64,000 nucleotides of DNA from a virus, in the IMG/VR virus record IMGVR_UViG_3300005617_000004, positions 45,521 to 109,520 of that record. One strand, given 5' to 3'. The position numbers were made by a program, and so were the translations under genes. This document shows, one piece after another, positions 23,635-31,826 of this stretch. A model generated the notes under the pieces. That model saw only the letters and a list, made by a program, of their open reading frames with translations, made no database searches and was not told the DNA's origin. The first letter of the stretch is position 1. Each line of letters starts with the position of its first letter.

Positions 23635-24033
23635 ATGGCACGCTCGTTCATCACTTCCGAGAAGCCCGGCTCTGCCGCCTTCATCCTGGACATCAACACC
23701 CAGCTGGCGCTGCTGACCGACCCCACCATCCGTGGTATCGAGTTCAACATCGACGAGCGCCAGCGGCGCAACCAGCGCCAGTACAGCGGCGTGATCAGCT
23801 ACGACACCGCCGGCGCGTCCCTGGCGACCCCGTTCCTGCTGAGCGTGCTGGAGGCCGGCACCATGGCGGAGCTCAACACCGCCCTGGCAGCGTTCATCGC
23901 AGCCAACCCGACCTACTTCTACTCGCACTCGGTCTACAAGTTCCTGTACACCGGCGCCCGCGATCCCCGCTACATCGCCCTGACGCTGTACAACACGACC
24001 GGCGGCGCCGACGCCAACTACCTGCCCTTCTAA
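23635..24033 (+). CDS. stand-alone copy of the spike attachment domain
   Basis: The 132-residue product aligns along its length with the N-terminal domains of the two large spikes. Shared features are 'LaTPFLLsvleAGTmaeLntAlaaFiaAnPTYFYS' (here PTYFYSHSVYKFLY) and a closing ALTLYNTTGG. It may be a spike base, a cap for vertices without a spike, or an assembly factor. GGAG precedes ATG 23635. Confidence 0.65.
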   Translation: MARSFITSEKPGSAAFILDINTQLALLTDPTIRGIEFNIDERQRRNQRQYSGVISYDTAGASLATPFLLSVLEAGTMAELNTALAAFIAANPTYFYSHSVYKFLYTGARDPRYIALTLYNTTGGADANYLPF

Positions 24034-24046
24034 GCGGAGCTGAGTC

Positions 24047-24613
24047 ATGGCTGACAACACCGCTGCCTTCATGGCCCTGGACCGCGAGTCACAGGGTGCC
24101 ATCGCGCCCTACCAGTCTGGCGTCGACATGACCGGTGCGCGCTCCTCGATGCTGGCTCTGCTGAGCAAGATCAACGTGATGTTCCCCTGGGCGCCTCCAG
24201 GCCTGTCGTCGATCGGCTCGCGGGTGTTCGACCTCGGCGCCTTCCCCCGTCTGCGCGCGTACCTGCCCGGTGGCGGAGCGCGGCCTGCGTGGCTGGCCGA
24301 CGAAGCCAAGTACCAGCAGTGGCGCAAGATGATCGAGCAGCTGTACCGACCGATCGACACGGCGTTCCTGAAGCAGAACTCGGCCCTCACCGCGGCGGAG
24401 ACCCAGGCGGCGGCCAACAACGTAGCCTTCTGGGACGACGTCTACAAGACGACCGACACCATCAACATGGCGAGCCCGCTGCGCATCGGCATGAACCTGC
24501 GCGAGTCGTACGAGAGCAGCCCGAAGACCTTCACCGCCGTCGTGGCTGCCGGAGCGCTGGCAGTGACCGGCATCTTCGCCTACTTCATGTTCCGCAAGCC
24601 GCGCCGCAAGTAA
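24047..24613 (+). CDS. tail-anchored membrane protein, 188 aa
   Basis: Soluble N-terminal 155 residues, then one helix FTAVVAAGALAVTGIFAYFM and the basic tail FRKPRRK. First of the right-hand membrane cluster and of the same design as the left cluster (1489-3681). Probable virion membrane protein; family unknown. Confidence 0.6.
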   Translation: MADNTAAFMALDRESQGAIAPYQSGVDMTGARSSMLALLSKINVMFPWAPPGLSSIGSRVFDLGAFPRLRAYLPGGGARPAWLADEAKYQQWRKMIEQLYRPIDTAFLKQNSALTAAETQAAANNVAFWDDVYKTTDTINMASPLRIGMNLRESYESSPKTFTAVVAAGALAVTGIFAYFMFRKPRRK

Positions 24614-24622
24614 CCGCGACCC

Positions 24623-25216
24623 ATGCCGAACGCGTACCGCTTCATTGAGGCCTGCGCGCTTCTGCCGTTGCTGTACGTCTCCGCGGCCGAGCCCAACACG
24701 ATCCTGTGCCTGGGTACCCACGCCGAGAAGCTCGCCGCGGATTGCCTGCGCTGGCGTGACGTCGCCAAAGTCTACCTGCTGTCGACCCCCATCATCCTGC
24801 GGGACAAACGGATCGAAGTGAACCTGCCCGCCGCCGGCAGCTGTGCAGCTGTGCTGACGTCGCCCGACGAACCCGCCGAGATCCACACGGCCGCGCTCAA
24901 GGCCGACGGAGTGTTCTGCGCCTCCACCATGAACCAGATCGCCGTCCCCGCCATGCTGCGGCAGGTGCGCGGCTTGTTCCCCCGTGCGGTCACCCCCTGG
25001 CGCGATTACCTGCCCGAGCCGATCTTCGGCGCGCTGGCGTCGCCGCGTGGCGTGCCCACCCGCAAACGCTCACCGCCGACCAGCGCGCGGCACCTGAGCG
25101 ACAAGTACCTGCCCTTCCTGTTCACCTTCGCCGCTGACGAAACCCCACTGGTTTTCGGGCCTCCGGCGGATAAGAAAGCTGCTGTCCCCGAGGTGCCGCG
25201 TGCCCAACCTGCTTGA
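24623..25216 (+). CDS. conserved phage protein, 197 aa
   Basis: Alpha/beta N-terminal half (TILCLGTHAEKLAADCLRW) and a Pro/Arg-rich C-terminal half with PWRDYLPEPIFGALASPRG and SDKYLPFLFTFA. I recall related small proteins beside virion genes in other phages. A Rossmann-like start hints at a nucleotide- or SAM-binding fold but key motifs are not convincing. The next gene begins 17 bases before its end. Confidence 0.5.
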   Translation: MPNAYRFIEACALLPLLYVSAAEPNTILCLGTHAEKLAADCLRWRDVAKVYLLSTPIILRDKRIEVNLPAAGSCAAVLTSPDEPAEIHTAALKADGVFCASTMNQIAVPAMLRQVRGLFPRAVTPWRDYLPEPIFGALASPRGVPTRKRSPPTSARHLSDKYLPFLFTFAADETPLVFGPPADKKAAVPEVPRAQPA

Positions 25217-25628
25217 CGTTCTCCGCGGCGCGACGTCGTCGATGCCGAACCTGATCAACACGGTGGTGCCGGCAACGCCTCGCCGCCGCGCGGACGTGGC
25301 AGTGCACGACGGCTACGCGGTGGCCGACGCCTGGGTGAAGGCAAAGCCAGCCGTATTCGTCGCCGGGCTCGCCGGCATGGCCTTGTCGCTCGGTGCCCTG
25401 TACCTGCGCCGCGGCAAGGGCGTCGAGTCGATCGCCATGTACGCGGGCACGTTCGCGGCCTCCGCTGGCGTGGCCTGGGTCGCTCGGCCCGGCGCCAATG
25501 GTGCCGTGTCACCGGGTGCGTCACCCAACACCGACAAGGTACTGGCATGGCTCGACGCGCGCGCCGCCAAGCTCGACAAGACCGAGCCCGGATGGCAGGA
25601 AGCCGCCGAGCGGCGGATGCTGAGCTGA
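25200..25628 (+). CDS. two-helix membrane protein, 142 aa
   Basis: GTG 25200. Two membrane segments (VFVAGLAGMALSLGALYL and SIAMYAGTFAASAGVAWV) lie between polar ends; the C-terminus is helical and charged. Located within the right-hand membrane cluster. Probably a virion membrane protein. Confidence 0.55.
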   Translation: MPNLLDVLRGATSSMPNLINTVVPATPRRRADVAVHDGYAVADAWVKAKPAVFVAGLAGMALSLGALYLRRGKGVESIAMYAGTFAASAGVAWVARPGANGAVSPGASPNTDKVLAWLDARAAKLDKTEPGWQEAAERRMLS

Positions 25629-25630
25629 GC

Positions 25631-26044
25631 GTGGCCCGGTTCGGCAAGTCCTTTCGGATTCGGTCACCGGTCGGCCCGGTCTACCGCGTCGATGGCGCGA
25701 AGGTGCGCCGCAAGCACACCGACTTCATCGGTGGAGGCCATGCTTTGGTCTACGGCTTCGTTCCGGGCGAAGAAGTCTGGGTCGAGAAGATGGCCGGCGG
25801 CGCCGTCGAAGAACGCTACCTGCTCGCGCATGAGATGGTCGAGATCGCCCTGATGCGGATCCTCGGCTGGAAGTACGACAGGGCGCACGCAGCAGCCAAC
25901 CGCGCCGAACGGCGGCTCCGCAAGGACGACTGCCCGCTCAAGGTCTTCACCGCAGTCCTGCGGCGCCATATGCCCGGCCGCTATCAGCTGGACGTCGATC
26001 GGGTTGCACTGCAATTCCACAAGGCCTATAAGGGCTACCGATGA
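25631..26044 (+). CDS. conserved small phage protein, 137 aa
   Basis: GTG 25631. Basic product with the stretch YLLAHEMVEIALMRILGWKY followed by AHAAANRAERRLR. I know this 'LAHExVExALMRxGwkYdxAHxxAxxAE' pattern from small phage proteins near structural genes. HExxE resembles a metal-site helix, but activity is unproven. Confidence 0.55.
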   Translation: MARFGKSFRIRSPVGPVYRVDGAKVRRKHTDFIGGGHALVYGFVPGEEVWVEKMAGGAVEERYLLAHEMVEIALMRILGWKYDRAHAAANRAERRLRKDDCPLKVFTAVLRRHMPGRYQLDVDRVALQFHKAYKGYR

Positions 26045-26196
26045 GCCGTACCCGCAAACAACCCTACCGCAAGTCCCGCCGGTTCGACGCCACCTGCCGC
26101 TGCCACGGGTCCTGCTCCTACTGCCGCGGCAACCGCCTGCACCAGCAGACCAAAGCCCAGGTCGGTGTCCGCGTACAGCTGCAGGAGCTGGCGTGA
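26041..26196 (+). CDS. tiny Cys-rich basic protein, 51 aa
   Basis: ATGA overlap at both ends. Contains CRCHGSCSYCRGNRLHQ: four Cys and His in 14 residues, a probable zinc knuckle as in other small phage proteins. Nucleic-acid binding is possible. Confidence 0.6.
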   Translation: MSRTRKQPYRKSRRFDATCRCHGSCSYCRGNRLHQQTKAQVGVRVQLQELA

Positions 26197-26330
26197 AGCA
26201 CCCCCGCCGCTTGCGCACGCCCACCCGCACCATCGTGTCGACCAACCCGCCCCGGGTCACCCGCGCAGTCGAACCGATCCCCAAGACCTGGGACACCCCA
26301 CCCCGGCCACCCGCCGGCAAGCGTCGTTGA
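26193..26330 (+). CDS. tiny basic Pro/Thr-rich peptide, 45 aa
   Basis: GTG 26193 overlaps the previous stop (GTGA). Product is Arg/Pro/Thr-rich without hydrophobic core (PTRTIVSTNPPRVTRAV). Supported mainly by position, coupling and frame continuity. Confidence 0.4.
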   Translation: MKHPRRLRTPTRTIVSTNPPRVTRAVEPIPKTWDTPPRPPAGKRR

Positions 26331-26388
26331 CCCGCCTGCCCCCGTGGCTAGGCTATGCACACTCGCTCAACCGTACCTGAGGCACACC

Positions 26389-26730
26389 ATGGACCAGCCC
26401 GACCCGCACGACCAGCTGCTGCTCACCGAGCGGCCGACCACGATCGTGACCCAGCACACCGCGGCCCACGACTCCATGCCGTCCCCCTACGGCTCGCAGG
26501 AGGATGAGGAAGCCCTGTTCTCGCAGGTCGGCGATGACGCCGGCTTCGCCCAGAACGCGGCCGCCAGCATCAACACCCGCAGCCAGACCGAAGACCGCGT
26601 CCCCGCGGTCATGCGCGAAGGCCCGGGACCCGGCGCGATCTCGATCATCCCGGCCGGCATGGACGGCAAGACGGTCGCCATCCTGGCGGGCCTCGGTCTC
26701 GGCATCGCGTACCTGCTGACCCGGAAGTAA
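26389..26730 (+). CDS. tail-anchored membrane protein, 113 aa
   Basis: Polar acidic N-terminal 90 residues, then helix KTVAILAGLGLGIAYLL and the tail TRK. Same anchor design as its neighbours. ATG 26389 is the first in-frame ATG. Confidence 0.6.
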   Translation: MDQPDPHDQLLLTERPTTIVTQHTAAHDSMPSPYGSQEDEEALFSQVGDDAGFAQNAAASINTRSQTEDRVPAVMREGPGPGAISIIPAGMDGKTVAILAGLGLGIAYLLTRK

Positions 26731-26734
26731 TTCC

Positions 26735-26977
26735 GTGGACAACTACCTGAGCGGCACGTACCTGGGTGACCTGTCGGACGACATGGGGGATGATCTCAGC
26801 GCCGACAACGCCACCACCGCGTTGTCGCCCGCGCGCGGCGAGCGCCCGCCCGCCGAGTACGTGACGCTGCCCGGCGGCATCATGATGGAGAAGAAGGCCT
26901 TCTATCTCGCCGTCGCCGTCCTGGCCGCCATCGCCATCTACCTCGCAACCCGCAAGAAGAAATCCTCGAGCGAATGA
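26735..26977 (+). CDS. tail-anchored membrane protein, 80 aa
   Basis: GTG 26735. Acidic N-terminal region, then helix AFYLAVAVLAAIAIYLA and a long basic tail TRKKKSSSE. Part of the right-hand membrane cluster; overlaps the next gene by 4 bases. Confidence 0.6.
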   Translation: MDNYLSGTYLGDLSDDMGDDLSADNATTALSPARGERPPAEYVTLPGGIMMEKKAFYLAVAVLAAIAIYLATRKKKSSSE

Positions 26978-27327
26978 CGCAGCCGTTCGTCAACCAGCAG
27001 CAAATGCTCCAGGGTCTCGGCGCGGTGCTGTCGACCCCGCTGGCACGTGGCGCGATGAAATACTGGTGGGTGACGGTTCCGCTGGGCGGCCTGGGCTGGT
27101 ACTACTGGCAGCAGCGCGCGAAGGAAGGCAAGGCCAACGTCGGCCAGCTGGTGCACGACATGGTGCCCGCTGTCGGTCTGGTGGCCACCGCCTTGACCCT
27201 CAACGCCATCCTGGCGGCCAAGGAAGCCGGCAAGCCCGCACCCGTCTCCGTGCTGCCCGCTGGCCCCATCAGGGACGCTGACTTCACTGCCCCCGGTCCC
27301 GTCTCGGCCGACATCGCTTCGTCGTAA
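26974..27327 (+). CDS. two-helix membrane protein, 117 aa
   Basis: ATGA start. Two hydrophobic segments, WWVTVPLGGLGWYYWQQR (about 31-48) and MVPAVGLVATALTLNAILAA (about 62-81), lie between polar ends; the C-terminus is Pro-rich. Probably a virion membrane protein. Confidence 0.55.
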   Translation: MTQPFVNQQQMLQGLGAVLSTPLARGAMKYWWVTVPLGGLGWYYWQQRAKEGKANVGQLVHDMVPAVGLVATALTLNAILAAKEAGKPAPVSVLPAGPIRDADFTAPGPVSADIASS

Positions 27328-27337
27328 GGACCACGCC

Positions 27338-27718
27338 ATGCAGCTCCGCCGCCAGTCGCTCACCAACGACGCCCACCCTTCGATCGACCCCGTCACCAGC
27401 TCCGGCCGCGGCACCGCGCACCGGGTCGACGGCAACGGCCTCGAAGCCGACCGCCGCAACGTGATCTCGGTCGCCAAGGGCCGCAAGATCGACGGCGCGC
27501 CGATCACCGAGGAGAAGACCGACCTCGTCACCGTGGGCCGCGCCCAGGTGCTGGCCCGCAGCGGCAACGACGCCGGGCAGCACGAGGAAGAGTGGGAAGG
27601 CGATGACGGTAACTTCGACGAGCTCGCGGCCGCCGACGTGTCCTCGACGGTCAAGACCACCCACGTGCTGACGCTGGTCGGCGTGGCGGCACTCCTGTGG
27701 TGGGCGTGGAAGAAGTAA
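27338..27718 (+). CDS. tail-anchored membrane protein, 126 aa
   Basis: The soluble part is charged, with a basic N-terminus and an acidic stretch (EEEWEGDDGNFDE). The C-terminal helix HVLTLVGVAALLWWAW ends KK. Its stop overlaps the next start (TAATG). Confidence 0.6.
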   Translation: MQLRRQSLTNDAHPSIDPVTSSGRGTAHRVDGNGLEADRRNVISVAKGRKIDGAPITEEKTDLVTVGRAQVLARSGNDAGQHEEEWEGDDGNFDELAAADVSSTVKTTHVLTLVGVAALLWWAWKK

Positions 27719-27930
27719 TGGACACCCAACAGCTGCTGGCGAGCGCCCAAGAACTCCTGAACGAGGGCAAGAACAACGCGTCGATGCAGTTCCTGGTCGA
27801 AGGTGGCGACATAGCCAAGGCCATGAAGAGCTGCCAGGAGAGTCATCGGCTGCCCGAGCTGAGCATCGAGCGCGCGTTGTACGTCGGCGCCTACATGGAC
27901 ACGATCCACCGACTCTCGAAGGCGAAGTAA
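27718..27930 (+). CDS. small helical protein, 70 aa
   Basis: ATG 27718. Wholly helical, amphipathic product (QLLASAQELLNEGKNNASMQ) with no membrane segment. Coupled to both neighbours by TAATG overlaps. Function unknown. Confidence 0.5.
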   Translation: MDTQQLLASAQELLNEGKNNASMQFLVEGGDIAKAMKSCQESHRLPELSIERALYVGAYMDTIHRLSKAK

Positions 27931-28061
27931 TGGTCGTCGACGAAAGTTTCCTCAGCAGGCCGCGCCGTCGCGTCTACAAGCTCTGGCGCTATCCGGGCGT
28001 GCCGATTCCGTGGCGTCTGCGGCGCGTCTATTCAAGTGATCCGCAGAAGTGCAGAAAGTGA
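27930..28061 (+). CDS. tiny basic protein, 43 aa, last gene of the plus operon
   Basis: ATG 27930 overlaps the previous stop. Arg/Trp/Tyr-rich peptide (RVYKLWRYPGVPIPWRLRRV). It ends 75 bases before the convergent minus-strand operon. Real by coupling, but unproven. Confidence 0.45.
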   Translation: MVVDESFLSRPRRRVYKLWRYPGVPIPWRLRRVYSSDPQKCRK

Positions 28062-28136
28062 GGCGCCTCTGAAGTAACCTAACCCCGACATCCTTGACAA
28101 GCCGCCAGTGCCGGAAGGCCCGACGCGGCATACCGT

Positions 28137-28433
28137 CTACGGGGTTACTGTTCTTCCGCGCCGCCCCATCTGCGCATCCGGAAATCGCCACAACTGCCGC
28201 TGCAAATCGTCTGCCTGCTCCCGGAACAGCCGCCGATACGCGGCCTCCATCGCCTCCGCTGACAGCACCGCCTCCGGCACGCCCAGCGTGAACTCCTCGT
28301 AGATCGTCAGTCCGCTGCCGCTCAGCGCCGGTTGGTTGTAGGGCTTGAGCTTCCACTCGTCGGGCGGGTCGCCGATGATGCCGGCCGCGATCATCTCGCG
28401 CTGCCGCAGGATCAACCGATCCGCCTCACTCAA
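28137..28433 (-). CDS. hypothetical protein, about 98 aa
   Basis: Probable TTG start 28433 overlaps the upstream stop (TTGA); ATG 28394 is an alternative. Helical product (SEADRLILRQREMIAAGIIG, then LSAEAMEAAYRRLFREQADD). Last gene of the large minus-strand block; not recognised. Confidence 0.45.
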   Translation of the reverse strand: MSEADRLILRQREMIAAGIIGDPPDEWKLKPYNQPALSGSGLTIYEEFTLGVPEAVLSAEAMEAAYRRLFREQADDLQRQLWRFPDAQMGRRGRTVTP

Positions 28434-29260
28434 GGCGTCAACCCCAACGCCAGCAACTGCGCGTTGTCCCGGCTGTACTCGGTCCACGGGCCGTTGGGCC
28501 CGTACGACGACCCGGACCACAGCAGCTGCCCATGGTACCGGGCGAGCCGCCGCACGTAGTAGGGCTTGCCGCGCTGCGGTGCTGCGACGGTGACGAGCTC
28601 GAAATACCGGTCATAGGGAGACCGCCGGATCTCGCTCTCCTGCGGGCACTCCGGCTCCTCGCTCTCGTACTGCGGGACGCCGTCGTCCGTCGCCTCGTTC
28701 GGGTCTTCCATGAAGCTGCGGCCGCGGTACATGCCGCTGGTGGGCCCCACCGGGCCCGGCGCCAGCCGCTCGACGTCGGCATCGCTCGCCCACCGCCACG
28801 TGGCCGGGTCGCCGAACCAGCTCGGATCCTTCGCGTACTTCGCCAGGATCGTGATGAAGTCCGCCGGTACCAGCGTGTGGCCGTTGGTCGTGAACACGAC
28901 CTTCTGCTTGAGCGGCAGGTCCACGCTGCCGCGGTGCGCCAGCAGGTCGATGAACTTCTCGAAGTCGATGGAGATGGACCCCGACAGCTCTTCCGGGTCC
29001 ATCTCCCGGTGGGTGACCATGCCGCGCTCTTCGACGGCCATCGCCTCCGACTTGCGGCCACCGGTCACCATGTCGATGTAGGCGCGCAGACCGTCCTTGT
29101 CGTCCCGGCTCATCCACCAGAACGAGCGTGGAATCTCGTAGGACGAGAACTGCAACGCGTTCACCACCTTCCAGCCCGCCTTGATCGGCATCATGGAGTA
29201 GCAGCGGTAGCCCCAGGCGAGGTCGGTCGGCCGGCGTGACGGGAACAGTTTTCCTTTCAT
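28430..29260 (-). CDS. hypothetical protein, 276 aa
   Basis: ATG 29260 overlaps the upstream stop (ATGA). The product starts MKGKLFPSRRPTDLAWGYRC and is a mixed alpha/beta, charged protein with acidic C-terminal middle (ESEEPECPQESE). No motif recognised. It forms a translational unit with the 29257 and 28137 genes. Confidence 0.55.
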   Translation of the reverse strand: MKGKLFPSRRPTDLAWGYRCYSMMPIKAGWKVVNALQFSSYEIPRSFWWMSRDDKDGLRAYIDMVTGGRKSEAMAVEERGMVTHREMDPEELSGSISIDFEKFIDLLAHRGSVDLPLKQKVVFTTNGHTLVPADFITILAKYAKDPSWFGDPATWRWASDADVERLAPGPVGPTSGMYRGRSFMEDPNEATDDGVPQYESEEPECPQESEIRRSPYDRYFELVTVAAPQRGKPYYVRRLARYHGQLLWSGSSYGPNGPWTEYSRDNAQLLALGLTP

Positions 29261-29781
29261 GGGATGCACACCAGGGTCGTCTCCAGCGACTGGCCCTCCC
29301 GCTGCGCATAGGACGTCGTCACCTTGACGGTCTCGAGCTTCAGCATGCCGGTCTCGACCCACTGCCGGACCCGGCTGTAGGCCTTCACCACGACCAGCGC
29401 GTCCCGCACGCAGGCGTCGAGCCGGTCTTGTGCGACGGTGCGCGCCCGGTTCTTGAACAGCTCGAACGCCTCGGTCAGCCGACGCGTGTCGGCGTCCTCC
29501 GACCCATTGCCGGTGGCGGCCGCGGCGACGCGCGCCAGCTCCTCCGCGCTGTCAGCCAAAGCGATCGGCACCTGCACCAGCGGCACGGTGACCGGGTCCA
29601 ACGCCACATAGATGCTGTCGATCGGCCGATACAGGGCCGTCGTCGGCGGCGGCACCTTGAACAGCAGCGAGAAGCAGAAGCTGTCTCCCCACCTTGATAC
29701 GCCGAGGCTCAAGTCGAACGTCACGTGGCCCAGGTCCGCCCCCGCGACGCTGCCGGGCCGAAGTGCCAGAATGCGCGGCAT
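29257..29781 (-). CDS. hypothetical protein, 174 aa
   Basis: Beta-rich N-terminal half (AGADLGHVTFDLSLGVSRWG) and helical C-terminal half. Coupled to the downstream gene by ATGA and 9 bases from the upstream gene. Function unknown. Confidence 0.5.
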   Translation of the reverse strand: MPRILALRPGSVAGADLGHVTFDLSLGVSRWGDSFCFSLLFKVPPPTTALYRPIDSIYVALDPVTVPLVQVPIALADSAEELARVAAAATGNGSEDADTRRLTEAFELFKNRARTVAQDRLDACVRDALVVVKAYSRVRQWVETGMLKLETVKVTTSYAQREGQSLETTLVCIP

Positions 29782-29790
29782 GTCGACCTC

Positions 29791-31743
29791 TCAGATGGGC
29801 GACGGGGGCGGGATCTTGGCGCCGGCCGGCGGAGCAGGCTGCGCCGGGGGCGCGATGGTCGCGTCTGCCGGCGGCGCGATGGCGGACGTGACGTCGGTTG
29901 CCAGGGTGGCGGCCACCGGCGGCTTCTGGGGCGGCAGGTCGTCCGGATTGGTGTGCTTGGCCAGGGCCGCCTCGTCGGCCTGCTCCCGTGCCTGCTGCGC
30001 CTGGAGACGCCGCTGCACGAATATGCCCGACTTGATGACCGATGCTTCGGCGAGCTTCTCGGTGGCCTCGCCGCTGACCAGCAGCCGGACGTCTTCAATC
30101 ACGTCGCGCAGGAAGCCCTGGTTCTCCTCGTCGGTGATCCACTGCAGGATCGTGGCGTTGCCGAGGGCTGCGCCCATGCCGGCCTGCATGACCGCCTCCT
30201 CGTTCTTGGCCTTGACCGCGTCGAGCATCGCCGGCGGCATCCACTCGACGATCCACTTGATGGCGTTCCACCGCTCGTTGGGCCGCACGATGCCCAGCGA
30301 CAGCTTCCGGGCGAGCAGCAGCGTGCCTTCGATGCGCTTGACGTCGGTGTAGGTGGCCGGGTCCTTCTTGGGCCGCTCGGGGCGCTGGACGCGGCGACGT
30401 GCCGGGGCCTGCGCATCGGCCGCGGGGGCTGATGCCGGGTTCGCCGCCACCTCGGGCGCCGGCTGCTTCACGCTGGGCCGGCGAGGCTGCGCAGGAGCGG
30501 CGGGTGCCGCGGGCTGCGGGGCATCAGGGGCCGCAGCGGGCTGCGCCTGCTGTTGCTGCTGGACGGCGGCGATGATCGGGCCGGCGATCTTGGCGATGCT
30601 GCTGAGCGTCGACTCCTCTTCGACCTTCGGCTGCGTCTTCATGTCCATCGTCTCTTTGAGCGTGGTCATGAGATTCTTGAACACAAGGCTGGTGGCCTCA
30701 GCCTGCATCTGCGCCGAGGTGCTGGCGCCGCTGGCCTGCAGCTGCATCGCCTGCCGGGTCATCTCGCCGTTGAGCTTCATCATGTTCTCGAACATGACCG
30801 CGTCGCTGCCCTTGTTGGTCAGGCTGCCCTTGACGAGCTCCAGCAGGATGGTCATCTCAGCGCTGGCGGCCTTGTCCTTGGGCATGAACAGCTGTTGGAT
30901 CACCGGCAGCACCAGCGGGATCATGGTCATCAGAGTGGTGCGGAACTCGGCGCGGCGCTGCCGGTCGCGTTCCTCCGCCTGAGCGGCGAGCGCCTGGGCA
31001 GCCTGCTGCTGGCTCTGCTGCATCTGCATCATGACCGCCATCTGCTGCTGGCTGGCCTGCTGCATCGTCATCATCAGGGTCATGGTCTCGTTGCTGCGCT
31101 TGCTCTCCTCCTGGCGCTCGGCGCGCAAGGCCCCGCCGACAGCGGCGAGGTCCAGTGGGGCCGGGGCGGGCGGCAATGGCGCGGGCGGGGGGAACGAGGT
31201 CTGCACTGGCATGGTGCCGTAGTCGGGCGTGTCGTCGACCTCCTCGCCTTCGACCTCTTCTTCTTCGCCGGGCTCGCCGACCTGCAGCTCCCACGCGGGC
31301 GGGTTGGCGACGGGCTTGTTGGTCTTGTCGTACCACTGGCACTTGTACAGGCCTGCGGGCGCGGTCTCGGGCAGCTTGTTCAGCACCAGCTCGTCGAGCA
31401 CGTCGTCCGACTGGTCCGGCGCGACACCGTTCAACGCCGACTCCACGTGGCTCGACAGCAGAGTCAGCACCGGCTTGCCGCGCGACCGACCGGTCGCCGG
31501 GTCGAGCTTGAAGATGTGCAGCTTGTCGTCCTTCGCGCGATTCGGGCTCAGGCCCTCCAGGCGCCGCTCGGCGGCGGTGCGCTGTACCCGGGCTTCCTGT
31601 GCCGCCGGATCGAGCGACGGCCGACCGACCGGGTTGCCTGCTGGCGCCTGAGGGCGCGGGACCGGTTGATAGCCGCCCGGGATACCGGGAGAGGCCAAGG
31701 GCACCGTGGACGGGATGGGCGGGAGGCCGGCGGGTTCGCTCAT
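29791..31743 (-). CDS. large Ala/Pro/Gln-rich coiled-coil protein, 650 aa
   Basis: Low-complexity N-terminal 120 residues rich in Pro. Then Gln/Met-rich helical region (about 220-300: MTLMMTMQQASQQQMAVMMQ) that likely forms a coiled coil. An Ala/Pro/Gln linker follows (about 395-450) and a globular helical domain (460-600). The composition resembles scaffold or internal structural proteins. Two GTTACGC sites precede its ATG. Function unknown. Confidence 0.5.
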   Translation of the reverse strand: MSEPAGLPPIPSTVPLASPGIPGGYQPVPRPQAPAGNPVGRPSLDPAAQEARVQRTAAERRLEGLSPNRAKDDKLHIFKLDPATGRSRGKPVLTLLSSHVESALNGVAPDQSDDVLDELVLNKLPETAPAGLYKCQWYDKTNKPVANPPAWELQVGEPGEEEEVEGEEVDDTPDYGTMPVQTSFPPPAPLPPAPAPLDLAAVGGALRAERQEESKRSNETMTLMMTMQQASQQQMAVMMQMQQSQQQAAQALAAQAEERDRQRRAEFRTTLMTMIPLVLPVIQQLFMPKDKAASAEMTILLELVKGSLTNKGSDAVMFENMMKLNGEMTRQAMQLQASGASTSAQMQAEATSLVFKNLMTTLKETMDMKTQPKVEEESTLSSIAKIAGPIIAAVQQQQQAQPAAAPDAPQPAAPAAPAQPRRPSVKQPAPEVAANPASAPAADAQAPARRRVQRPERPKKDPATYTDVKRIEGTLLLARKLSLGIVRPNERWNAIKWIVEWMPPAMLDAVKAKNEEAVMQAGMGAALGNATILQWITDEENQGFLRDVIEDVRLLVSGEATEKLAEASVIKSGIFVQRRLQAQQAREQADEAALAKHTNPDDLPPQKPPVAATLATDVTSAIAPPADATIAPPAQPAPPAGAKIPPPSPI

Positions 31744-31767
31744 GGGGAGTTCCTCAGGGGGTCGGAG

Positions 31768-31826
31768 GTTACGCAGCCGGCGTTACGCTGGCAACTGGCG
31801 GTAAACGGCACAAAAGTTACGCAGCC
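31768..31826. promoter_or_regulatory. cluster of three GTTACGC sites
   Basis: GTTACGCAGCC at 31768 and 31816, with GTTACGC at 31782, lies in and beside the 73-base gap between the 650-residue protein and the helicase. The same core forms the palindrome at 7211-7236. Likely binding sites of one regulator; which one is unknown. Confidence 0.4.

Noticed and set aside
24623-25216. Spermidine synthase or methyltransferase call
   Set aside because: Only a short Rossmann-like start is seen; catalytic and cofactor motifs are lacking.
28062-28136. Bidirectional terminator between convergent operons
   Set aside because: AGTAACC and GGTTACT could pair, but the distance is more than 60 bases and no T-run is present.
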